The position numbers were made by a program, and so were the translations under genes. A stretch of 42,095 bases of DNA, from the NCBI RefSeq assembly GCF_003885105.1, contig NZ_QWZQ01000027.1:1-42095 (forward strand), read 5' to 3'. Below the pieces are notes generated by a model, which worked only from the letters and a program-made list of their open reading frames with translations, was not told where the DNA came from and made no database searches. Positions 35,319-42,095 of the stretch are shown here, piece after piece. This DNA is from Lactiplantibacillus garii (lineage in GTDB: Bacteria > Bacillota > Bacilli > Lactobacillales > Lactobacillaceae). Each line of letters opens with the position of its first letter. Position 1 is the stretch's first letter.

Positions 35319-36488
35319 ATGGGTATGGAACAGCGTAGTCTGAATCGGGATCAACTCCACGATTTAAATTTAAAATTAGTTTTACAACAAATTATTAACC
35401 ATCCGGCAACGTCGCGGATCGAGATCTCGCACGAACTTGCGTTGCATAAATCCACCATTTCGGCGCTTTACAACACGCTGATGGACCAGCACCTGTTGAC
35501 GGAAATTGGTCAGGGGGCGGCGTCGAACGTTGGTGGCCGGAAACCCACCATGGTGACCCTTAACCAGAATTACGGCTACACGGTCACGTTTGATCTCGGG
35601 TACCGCCATTTGCACGCGACCGCCAACTATGCTGATACGACGGTGATCGAGTATCAGCGGATCGACATCGTTAACCAGCCAATCACGGTGATGGTGACCA
35701 AGTGTCAGGCCTTTCTTGCCAAAATTGCTTCCGAAGTCCGGACCGTTAACGGCCTACTCGGCATCTGTTTTTCGATTCACGGGACGATTAAGGATAACCA
35801 AGTGATTGCTTCCCCGTGGCTCGACATGCAGGACGTTAACTTAGTCAAAGTTTTTGGGGACCAGTACCAGGTACCGGTCCTTTTGGAAAACGAAGCCAAT
35901 TTATCCGCCATCTATGCTCGGGATTTTAGTACGGATCAACCGTACCGCAGCTTCGTGACGTTTAGCATTCACCGGGGGATCGGTGCCGGGATCATCTTGA
36001 ACCAGCAACTCTCACGGGGTGAAAATGGGCGTGGCGGTGAAATCGGGAAGTCCTTAACGCTACTCGGTCCCAACACGGCGGGCCAGTCCGTTGAGTCACT
36101 GTGTTCCGAAGACGCCCTGATTACGCGGATTGAGAATGCTAAACAGGTGGATAATTTAGACCGGGAAGCCATTAGTCGGCTATTTAGGGACGGCGACCGC
36201 GACACTGAGCGCATTTTACGCCAGGCTTGCAGCGTCGTTGCCGGCTTGATTTTCAACGTGGTGACCATGTTGGATCCTCAGGCCGTATTTATTAATTCAC
36301 CCTTGATTGCCGGCTTGCCCGAATTAATGGACGAAATTAAGGGCGATTATCAAGACATTGCACAAACGGAGTTCCCAATCAACTTGATTTCTCGAACCCG
36401 GTACGCCACGTTATTGGGCGGGTGTTCACTAATTACCCACCACGTTTTGGCGTTGGACGGTTACGAATTACGGTTTCAACAGGATTAA
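35319..36488 (+). CDS. xylR: Xylose repressor XylR (ROK family with HTH)
   Basis: A 389-residue ROK-type repressor. The winged HTH is at 20-65 (INHPATSRIEISHELALHKSTISALYNTLMDQHLL), followed by NVGGRKPTMVTLN, the typical XylR/NagC junction. The ROK domain (about 85-380) contains VLLENEANLSAIYARDF and IHRGIGAGIILNQQLSRG. It lies between alpha-xylosidase and xylose isomerase and has the expected operators before both units, so D-xylose is its likely inducer. ATG 35319 is given with AAGG about 7 bases upstream; ATG 35325, with GAGG 8 bases upstream, is equally possible. The terminator at 36551-36588 ends the message. Confidence 0.93.
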   Translation: MGMEQRSLNRDQLHDLNLKLVLQQIINHPATSRIEISHELALHKSTISALYNTLMDQHLLTEIGQGAASNVGGRKPTMVTLNQNYGYTVTFDLGYRHLHATANYADTTVIEYQRIDIVNQPITVMVTKCQAFLAKIASEVRTVNGLLGICFSIHGTIKDNQVIASPWLDMQDVNLVKVFGDQYQVPVLLENEANLSAIYARDFSTDQPYRSFVTFSIHRGIGAGIILNQQLSRGENGRGGEIGKSLTLLGPNTAGQSVESLCSEDALITRIENAKQVDNLDREAISRLFRDGDRDTERILRQACSVVAGLIFNVVTMLDPQAVFINSPLIAGLPELMDEIKGDYQDIAQTEFPINLISRTRYATLLGGCSLITHHVLALDGYELRFQQD

Positions 36489-36550
36489 TTTTACGGACGA
36501 GCCGCGTTAGTGAACCCGGGATAACTAATTAAATAAGTGAATAACGAACG

Positions 36551-36588
36551 GCTGAATGACTTAGATTATCACGTCATTTGGCTTTTTT
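36551..36588 (+). terminator. Terminator after xylR
   Basis: GC-GAATGAC and GTCATTTGGC form an imperfect 9-10-bp stem with a 12-base loop and six T. Confidence 0.75.
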
Positions 36589-36629
36589 GTGGTGATTTTT
36601 CGCTGGAAAAAGAAAATCAAAATAATTTT

Positions 36630-36643
36630 AGAAAGCGCTTGCA
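36630..36643 (+). promoter_or_regulatory. cre box upstream of xylA
   Basis: AGAAAGCGCTTGCA has the central AAAGCGCTT of strong cre sites, with mismatches to the stricter consensus only at the first and twelfth bases. It overlaps the -35 of the xylA promoter, giving glucose repression of xylAB. Confidence 0.7.
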
Positions 36644-36666
36644 TTTAAGTCGCTAAGTTTTATAAT
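36639..36666 (+). promoter_or_regulatory. xylA promoter
   Basis: TTGCAT (36639-36644) and consensus TATAAT (36661-36666), 16-bp spacer. Confidence 0.75.
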
Positions 36667-36677
36667 GATATTTGTAA

Positions 36678-36700
36678 GTTGGTTGTTGGAACAAACTAAC
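36678..36700 (+). promoter_or_regulatory. XylR operator (xylO) upstream of xylA
   Basis: GTTGGTTGTT-GGA-ACAAACTAAC is an imperfect dyad close to the classical xylO (GTTTGTTN4-5CAAAC type). It covers the early transcribed region just after the -10. Its left arm with flanking bases (36674-36687) recurs inverted before xylQ. Confidence 0.8.
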
Positions 36701-36716
36701 GTGGAGGGATATTAAA

Positions 36717-38072
36717 ATGCAAACAAAAACGAGTTATTGGAAAGGCGTCGACAAGATTCAATACGTCGGCCATCAAGATAAAAAATCTGGTTTAGGCTTT
36801 CAATATTACAATCCTGATGAAGTAATCGGCGGGAAAAAGATGCGGGACTGGCTCCGCTTTGCGGTGGCTTACTGGCACACGTTTGATCAACGCTTGGTTG
36901 ACCCATTTGGTGACGGAACCGCGCAACGTCCGTACGATCACATTACCGATCCAATGGACTTAGCCTTAGCGAAAGTTGACGCCGCCTTTGAATTTTACGA
37001 TAAATTAGGTGTTGATTACCTTTGCTTCCACGACCGCGACCTCGCTCCGGAAGGTGACACGTTACGTGAAACCAATAAAAACTTGGACAAGGTCGTTGAC
37101 CGAATCGTTGAATACCAAAAAACGACCGGGATGAAGGTACTTTGGAACACGTCAAACATGTTCACTAACCCTCGCTTTGTAGAAGGGGCCGCAACTTCAC
37201 CATCTGCGGATATCTTTGCTTACGCCGCCGCTCAATTAAAGCACAGTTTGGAAATTGGGAAGCGCGTGGGTGCTGAAAATTACGTTTTCTGGGGTGGTCG
37301 TGAAGGTTACGAATCACTTTGGAACACTAACATGCAGGAAGAACAGGAACACGCTGCTAAGTTCTTCCACATGGCTAAGGATTACGCAAACGAAATTGGT
37401 TTTGACGCTCAAATGTTACTCGAACCAAAACCTAAGGAACCGTCAACTCACCAATACGACTTTGACGCTGCCACGACGATTGCCTTCATGAAGACTTACG
37501 GTCTGGATAAAGACTTCAAGTTAAACTTGGAAGGCAACCACGCAAACTTAGCTGGGCACACTTACCAACACGAAATTCGGGTAGCCCGCGAAGCCGGCAT
37601 GCTCGGTTCGTTGGATGCCAACCAGGGTGATAAGTTGATTGGCTGGGACATTGATGAATATCCTTCTAACTTGTACGAAACGACCGCTGCGATGTACGAA
37701 GTCGTTGAAAACGGTGGAATCGGCCCTCGCGGTGGGTTGAACTTTGACGCAAAGCCACGGCGGACGTCCTTTGAACCAAACGACTTATTCTACGGCCACA
37801 TCGTTGGGATGGACAGCTTTGCTGCCGGCCTACGGGTTGCTATGAAGATGAAGGAAGACGGCTTCTTACAAGATATTCTGGACGAACGCTACGCTTCTTA
37901 CAAGAGCGGGGTTGGTGCCGATATCGAAAGTGGCAAGGCTGACTTCAAGTCGCTTGAAAAGTACGCGATCGACAAGCCGCAATCCGAATTATTAGCCGCA
38001 ACTAGTTCTGATCACCTTGAAGAAATCAAGGATACGATCAACCACTACATTATTGATACGTTAAGCAAATAA
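36717..38072 (+). CDS. xylA: Xylose isomerase
   Basis: A 451-residue class II xylose isomerase converting D-xylose to D-xylulose in the cytosol. Characteristic blocks: [14 protein letters not shown] (catalytic His-Asp near 101), [15 protein letters not shown] (near 187), [16 protein letters not shown] (metal ligands, near 231), [17 protein letters not shown] (near 268), GSLDANQGD (near 300) and [11 protein letters not shown] (near 338). Length and N-terminus ([27 protein letters not shown]) are as in other lactobacilli. GGAGGG precedes ATG 36717. It is preceded by promoter, cre and xylO and followed by xylB. Confidence 0.97.
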   Translation: MQTKTSYWKGVDKIQYVGHQDKKSGLGFQYYNPDEVIGGKKMRDWLRFAVAYWHTFDQRLVDPFGDGTAQRPYDHITDPMDLALAKVDAAFEFYDKLGVDYLCFHDRDLAPEGDTLRETNKNLDKVVDRIVEYQKTTGMKVLWNTSNMFTNPRFVEGAATSPSADIFAYAAAQLKHSLEIGKRVGAENYVFWGGREGYESLWNTNMQEEQEHAAKFFHMAKDYANEIGFDAQMLLEPKPKEPSTHQYDFDAATTIAFMKTYGLDKDFKLNLEGNHANLAGHTYQHEIRVAREAGMLGSLDANQGDKLIGWDIDEYPSNLYETTAAMYEVVENGGIGPRGGLNFDAKPRRTSFEPNDLFYGHIVGMDSFAAGLRVAMKMKEDGFLQDILDERYASYKSGVGADIESGKADFKSLEKYAIDKPQSELLAATSSDHLEEIKDTINHYIIDTLSK

Positions 38073-38115
38073 TTAGTTTTAAAAATATTGATGACAATTT
38101 GAGAGTGAGAGTAGT

Positions 38116-38147
38116 AGGGCCTGAGACGCTTGTCCCGGGTCCTTTTT
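38116..38147 (+). terminator. Attenuator-like hairpin between xylA and xylB
   Basis: AGGGCCTGAGAC (38116-38127) pairs with GTCCCGGGTCCT (38132-38143) with two G-U pairs and one mismatch, 4-base loop, then a T run. It should reduce but not abolish xylB transcription, as there is no promoter visible between the genes. Confidence 0.7.
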
Positions 38148-38169
38148 AAAAAGAAAAGTGGGTGGAAAT

Positions 38170-39675
38170 ATGAGTGCAGTAGTATTAGGGGTCGACCTGG
38201 GAACCAGTGCCGTTAAGGTGTTAGCCGTGGACCAGTCCGGTACCGTAGTTGCGGAACAAAGTGTTGGTTACGACCTACAACAACCCCAACCGGGTTACAG
38301 TGAACAGCGGCCCGAAGACTGGGTTACCGGAGTCACCCAGGCCATTCAGCAGTTGATCAGCAATGACCACTTGAATCCCGATGACGTTCAGGGTATCAGC
38401 TATTCCGGGCAAATGCACGGGTTAGTTCTACTGGACGCCGCCGGCCAAGTGTTACGACCCGCTATCCTGTGGAACGATACCCGGACCACGCCGCAGTGCC
38501 ACGAAATTGAACGGGTCCTAGGCGATAAATTTATTGAAATTACGGGTAACCGTCCGCTGGAAGGCTTTACGCTGCCCAAACTGTTATGGGTAAAAGAAAA
38601 TGAACCTGAAATTTGGGCGAAGGCCGCGTGCTTCGTTTTACCGAAAGACTACGTCCGTTACCGGATGACCGGTCAGTTGGCCATGGACTATTCCGACGCG
38701 ACCGGGACGGTCTTACTCGACGTTAAAACTGGTCAGTGGAGCCAAACCATTTGTGAGCAACTCGGCATTCCCCAACGGCTTTGCCCGCCATTGATGAAGT
38801 CGGTCGATTTTGCGGGGAACTTAACGCCGAAGTATGCGCGGGCGGCCGGGTTAAGTCTGACGACTAAGGTCTATGGTGGTGCCGCGGATAACGCGGCCGG
38901 CGCGGTCGGTGCCGGGATTCTGTCTGAAGATAAGGTGATGGCCAGTATCGGCACGTCCGGGGTGGTTTTAAAGTACGAGGATAACCCGAATACGAATTAT
39001 CACGGGGTGTTACAGTTTGAGGACCACGCCTTTCCGGATAAGTATTATTCAATGGGCGTGACCCTGGCGGCCGGCTACTCATTGAGTTGGTTTAAAAAGA
39101 CCTTTGCGCCGGACGTTGATTTTAAAACGATGGTGGAAAGTGCCGGACAATCGACGGTTGGTGCGAACGGGCTGATTTTCACACCGTACATCGTGGGTGA
39201 ACGGGCCCCGTACGCCGACGCCGACATCCGCGGAAGTTTTATTGGAATTGACGGGACGCACCAGCGTTACGATTTTGTCCGAGCCGTTTTGGAAGGCATT
39301 ATCTTTTCATTTAAGGACCTTATGCAGATCTACGAGCAACACGGCAGTCAGTTCAAGACGGTCGTTGCGATTGGGGGCGGAGCTAAGAGCCCCCTGTGGC
39401 TTCAAATTCAGGCGGACATTTTTAACCACCCAGTTGTGAGCCTAGAAAATGAGCAGGGCCCCGGAATGGGTGCGGCAATGATTGCAGCTACCGGCCTGGG
39501 TTGGTTTGACTCAATGGAAGCCTGTGCGCAAACCTTTGTCCACTACGGTAAGGTCTACGAACCAATCGCGGCCCACGTCGCCGCGTACCAGCAAGTTGAT
39601 CAAGTTTACCGCCAAGTTTATCCCCAAACCAAGGGGATGTCAGCGGCATTGATGGCTTATCGACGCGCTGATTAA
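38170..39675 (+). CDS. xylB: Xylulokinase
   Basis: A 501-residue FGGY-family kinase phosphorylating D-xylulose for the phosphoketolase or pentose phosphate route. The N-terminal phosphate motif is [31 protein letters not shown] and [10 protein letters not shown] (near 77-105) are xylulokinase-typical; catalytic Asp is in [14 protein letters not shown] (near 240); the C-terminal FGGY block includes [26 protein letters not shown] 38170 is chosen because GGGTGGA lies about 6 bases upstream; the in-frame GTG four codons earlier is inside that site. It is co-transcribed with xylA through the hairpin at 38116. Confidence 0.96.
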   Translation: MSAVVLGVDLGTSAVKVLAVDQSGTVVAEQSVGYDLQQPQPGYSEQRPEDWVTGVTQAIQQLISNDHLNPDDVQGISYSGQMHGLVLLDAAGQVLRPAILWNDTRTTPQCHEIERVLGDKFIEITGNRPLEGFTLPKLLWVKENEPEIWAKAACFVLPKDYVRYRMTGQLAMDYSDATGTVLLDVKTGQWSQTICEQLGIPQRLCPPLMKSVDFAGNLTPKYARAAGLSLTTKVYGGAADNAAGAVGAGILSEDKVMASIGTSGVVLKYEDNPNTNYHGVLQFEDHAFPDKYYSMGVTLAAGYSLSWFKKTFAPDVDFKTMVESAGQSTVGANGLIFTPYIVGERAPYADADIRGSFIGIDGTHQRYDFVRAVLEGIIFSFKDLMQIYEQHGSQFKTVVAIGGGAKSPLWLQIQADIFNHPVVSLENEQGPGMGAAMIAATGLGWFDSMEACAQTFVHYGKVYEPIAAHVAAYQQVDQVYRQVYPQTKGMSAALMAYRRAD

Positions 39676-39677
39676 AT

Positions 39678-39737
39678 AAACTGAAACTAAAATAAGGGAC
39701 CCGGATTTTTCCGGGTCCCTTATTTTAGTTTCAGTTT
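39678..39737. terminator. Very long bidirectional terminator between xylB and the GH42 gene
   Basis: A perfect stem of about 27 bp: arms start AAACTGAAACTAAAATAAGG and continue GACCCGG, with a 6-base loop and the exact complement. It ends both convergent transcripts and overlaps the GH42 stop codon. Confidence 0.9.
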
Positions 39738-41773
39738 TATAAGTTGGATTGAATGATCAATGCGGCGTACGGTTTCAGTGTTAACAAGCCGCTGTTAACG
39801 GCTTTGCCGGTTAGCAGGTCCTTTGCGTACGGCTGTGCTTCGTAATGGTAAGTCCGGGTATCAGCCGTGGTGTTGATTAAAAAGTCGTAGCGGTTACTTG
39901 CAGACTGGCGGGTGGTCAGTTCAATGCCCTGACTGTCGGCTGTAGGTTGGTAAGTCGTTTCAAGGCCAATCAGGTCAACGAGTCGGTCACCTAATAATTG
40001 CATGCCCGTTTGATCCAAGTAAGTGCCGACGAAGAAGCCGTGGCCCTTACCGTACGTATTTTGCGTAATGGCCGGCGTCGCGTCGTAGAACTTATCAGTC
40101 TCGTAGCTGGCCAGGGGTTGGGCACTCCCAAGGTGGACTAGGCTGCAGACGGTGTTGGCCTTAGCCGTTGACTGGTCGTTAAACTCAACTTGGCAGGTGC
40201 TGACGGGTGGCAAAACGTCCCATTCTTCAGACCATAACCCGAGGGTGGGTTCGATTTGTTTGAAGTAGCCCCCCTGATACACGTTGTCGTGTTCGTCAAC
40301 GGTCGTACTCATGGCGTTAGTGATGAAGTTACCGCCCGCGTGAACGTAAGCGTTGACCTTGTCAGCTAGACCGTGTTTGAACATGAAGAGGACCGGGGCG
40401 ATCACCGCTTGGTAGTTGTTAAAATCATCGTCGACCGAGATCATATCGACGGCAACGTTGTGGTCGTAGAAGTATTGGTAATAAGCGTGGACCTGCTCAA
40501 CGTACTGCAAGCGAACGTTGGGACCGAGTGCGAAGTCGAGTGCCCAAAAACTGTTCCAGTCAAAGATGATTGCGACTTGGGCGTGTTTTTGACTGGCCAG
40601 CAAGTCGGCGGGAAGCTTTTGTAGGTCGGCGCCAATTTGGCCGGCTTCTTTAAAGACGCGGGTTTCCGTGGAATCTGCGTGCGAGATAATCGCACCGTGC
40701 AGGGATTCGCAACCGTTACGGGCTTGGCGCAACTGAAAGACTTGGACGGTATCGGCGCCATGTGCCATGGCCTGAAAACTGAGCATCCGGAATTCGCCGG
40801 GGTCCTTTAAGGCGTTATACGGCTGCCAGTTTTGTTGGCTAGGAGTCTGTTCCATCAGCATGAACGGTGCGTGCTTAAGTCCGTACATCAAATCGTGACT
40901 CATCGCAGTAAAGGAAGCCGGGGTATCGAAACTCGGGTAGTTGTCCCAAGAAACGACGTCCATTTCCTTAGCCCACTTGAAGTAGTCAAGGTCTTTTTGG
41001 GTTCCCATGAAGTTGGTAGTGATTGGCGTGGTTGCGTCGGCCGCCCGAATAAGGTCCTTTTCCATCTTGAAATTGGCCAGTAAGCTGTCCGATTGGAAAC
41101 GACGGTAGTCTAAGGAAGCTCCGCCCAAAGTTGCACCGCCGTTTTCAAATTCGTCGGTGTGCTGATCCGGGGGAACAATCTCGTCCCAATCGTTGAAAGT
41201 GTGGCTCCACATGTTGGCGTCCCAGGCGTCGTTTAATTCGGCTAACGAGGTGTAGCGTTTCTTAAGCCATTCCCGGAAAGCCCGTGCGCAGTTGTCACAG
41301 TAACACTGACCGCCGTACTCGTTAGAAATGTGCCAACAAACGATATTAGGGTTGCCAGCGTAGCGTTTGACGAGCTGCTCAACCAAGCCCCTGGCTAACC
41401 GTTGAAAGTTGGGGCTGTTAGGGCAAGCGTTATGCCGTTTCCCAAAGCCCTGACGAATGCCGTGAGTGTCGACTCGGTTAACGTCCGGGTATTTTTTAGC
41501 CATCCACGCGGGCAGCGCGGCGGTCGACGTTGCCATGACGATTTTAAAATGATGCTGATTCAACAGGTTAACGATCTTATCCAGCATGCTGAAATCGTAC
41601 GTCCCTTCCTTAGGCTCCAAGAGGGCCCACGAAAAAACGTTGATGGTTGCTGAATTAACGTTAGCTCGTTCCAGCATGGTTAGGTCCCGTTCCCAAGAAT
41701 CTTCGGGCCACTGTTCCGGGTTATAGTCCCCACCAAATAAGATGGGATATTCTTTCCAAAGTTTTTGATCCAT
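39737..41773 (-). CDS. GH42 beta-galactosidase
   Basis: A 678-residue family 42 beta-galactosidase (or galacto-oligosaccharide hydrolase), cytosolic without signal peptide. Acid/base Glu152 is in WHISNEYGG and nucleophile Glu308 in LMEQTPSQQNW. Cys residues at 117 and in QCYCDNCA (157, 159, 162) form the zinc cluster of many GH42 enzymes. N-terminal LFGGDYNPEQWPEDSWERD is typical; a trimerisation domain (about 395-600) and a small C-terminal beta domain follow. GGAGG lies about 8 bases before the ATG on the minus strand. It stands alone, with no linked transporter or regulator; plant galactans or transgalactosylation products are possible substrates. Confidence 0.94.
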   Translation of the reverse strand: MDQKLWKEYPILFGGDYNPEQWPEDSWERDLTMLERANVNSATINVFSWALLEPKEGTYDFSMLDKIVNLLNQHHFKIVMATSTAALPAWMAKKYPDVNRVDTHGIRQGFGKRHNACPNSPNFQRLARGLVEQLVKRYAGNPNIVCWHISNEYGGQCYCDNCARAFREWLKKRYTSLAELNDAWDANMWSHTFNDWDEIVPPDQHTDEFENGGATLGGASLDYRRFQSDSLLANFKMEKDLIRAADATTPITTNFMGTQKDLDYFKWAKEMDVVSWDNYPSFDTPASFTAMSHDLMYGLKHAPFMLMEQTPSQQNWQPYNALKDPGEFRMLSFQAMAHGADTVQVFQLRQARNGCESLHGAIISHADSTETRVFKEAGQIGADLQKLPADLLASQKHAQVAIIFDWNSFWALDFALGPNVRLQYVEQVHAYYQYFYDHNVAVDMISVDDDFNNYQAVIAPVLFMFKHGLADKVNAYVHAGGNFITNAMSTTVDEHDNVYQGGYFKQIEPTLGLWSEEWDVLPPVSTCQVEFNDQSTAKANTVCSLVHLGSAQPLASYETDKFYDATPAITQNTYGKGHGFFVGTYLDQTGMQLLGDRLVDLIGLETTYQPTADSQGIELTTRQSASNRYDFLINTTADTRTYHYEAQPYAKDLLTGKAVNSGLLTLKPYAALIIQSNL

Positions 41774-42095
41774 GATTGTGCCTCCGTCCGATAATTAAGT
41801 AATCGTTTATATTATTTAAATTAGCACAGATAATGGGAGTTGTAACTCAACATAATAACTGAAAAATATCATTTTACGAAACTAGATAATATCTTAATAA
41901 TATTGTCTTATTGGAGAACTGAAAAATAAATCACTAATAATGAATGCAACTGTTAAAAATAAAAAGATGATTACTAAAATAGTTGCATGCCTTGTTAAAA
42001 TCGGAAATGGGTGGGCTACATGGACCATAATAGGGAAGTAATAGCGTATACTAATATTTAATAAAGACTAATCAGTGTACATGTAACTTTGAAAC
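41774..42095. other. AT-rich gene-free right edge
   Basis: No gene is supported in these 322 bases. They must contain the GH42 promoter on the minus strand, but I cannot place it with confidence. Visible structure: a 12-bp direct repeat AACTGAAAAATA at 41857-41868 and 41917-41928, and 8-bp inverted arms ATGCAACT (41944-41951) and AGTTGCAT (41981-41988). Confidence 0.4.

Noticed and set aside
41857-41988. Direct and inverted repeats at the right edge as a mobile-element end.
   Set aside because: The repeats are short and AT-rich, with no transposase, target duplication or attachment core visible; chance is adequate.

Overview
The window looks like a carbohydrate-utilisation region of a low-to-mid GC Gram-positive in the Lactobacillaceae. 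Evidence: strong AGGAGG-type ribosome sites, many TTG/GTG starts, CcpA (cre) boxes at most sugar promoters, LicT/RAT antitermination, several PTS systems, and an xylQ-xylR-xylA-xylB order like the one I recall from Lactiplantibacillus pentosus. The genus is an inference. I see no rRNA, tRNA, CRISPR array, transposase or integrase. The first ~1.2 kb and last ~0.3 kb are visibly more AT-rich.

Layout. (1) 1-1239: a truncated unknown gene and a histidine phosphatase. (2) 1303-7730: an aryl-beta-glucoside module with a BglG/LicT antiterminator, an EIIBCA PTS and two GH1 6-phospho-beta-glucosidases; two RAT/terminator switches precede the antiterminator and PTS genes. (3) 7918-12892: an N-acetylmuramic acid operon (mupG-murQ-murP-murR-like regulator-separate EIIA), behind a long palindrome and a perfect cre. 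(4) 12927-21567: a shikimate/quinate module: an MFS carrier, a convergent LysR regulator, then shikimate dehydrogenase, a second MFS carrier, type I dehydroquinase, a cytoplasmic ApbE flavin transferase and a 765-aa FMN_bind + FAD_binding_2 + FMN-reductase fusion. A shared 16-bp element links both transcription units to the LysR regulator. (5) 21574-28746: a small split-barrel protein, a multi-sugar ABC ATPase divergent from a PucR-like regulator, a binding protein with two permeases, and an SGNH (CE2-like) esterase. (6) 28747-32599, minus strand: AraC regulator, ROK kinase, alpha/beta esterase and an orphan EIIC. (7) 32772-39738: xylQ, xylR, xylA, xylB with two matching XylR operators and two cre boxes. 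(8) 39737-41773: GH42 beta-galactosidase on the minus strand.

The parts fit a plant-material life style: beta-glucosides, isoprimeverose/xylose, possibly acetylated oligosaccharides, beta-galactosides, cell-wall MurNAc, and plant quinate/shikimate. The most unusual part is region 4. I propose that it turns quinate/shikimate into an anaerobic electron sink, with the flavinylated fusion protein as a soluble NAD(P)H-dependent alkene reductase acting on shikimate or dehydroshikimate. That substrate is inference; the domain content and shared operator are seen in the sequence.
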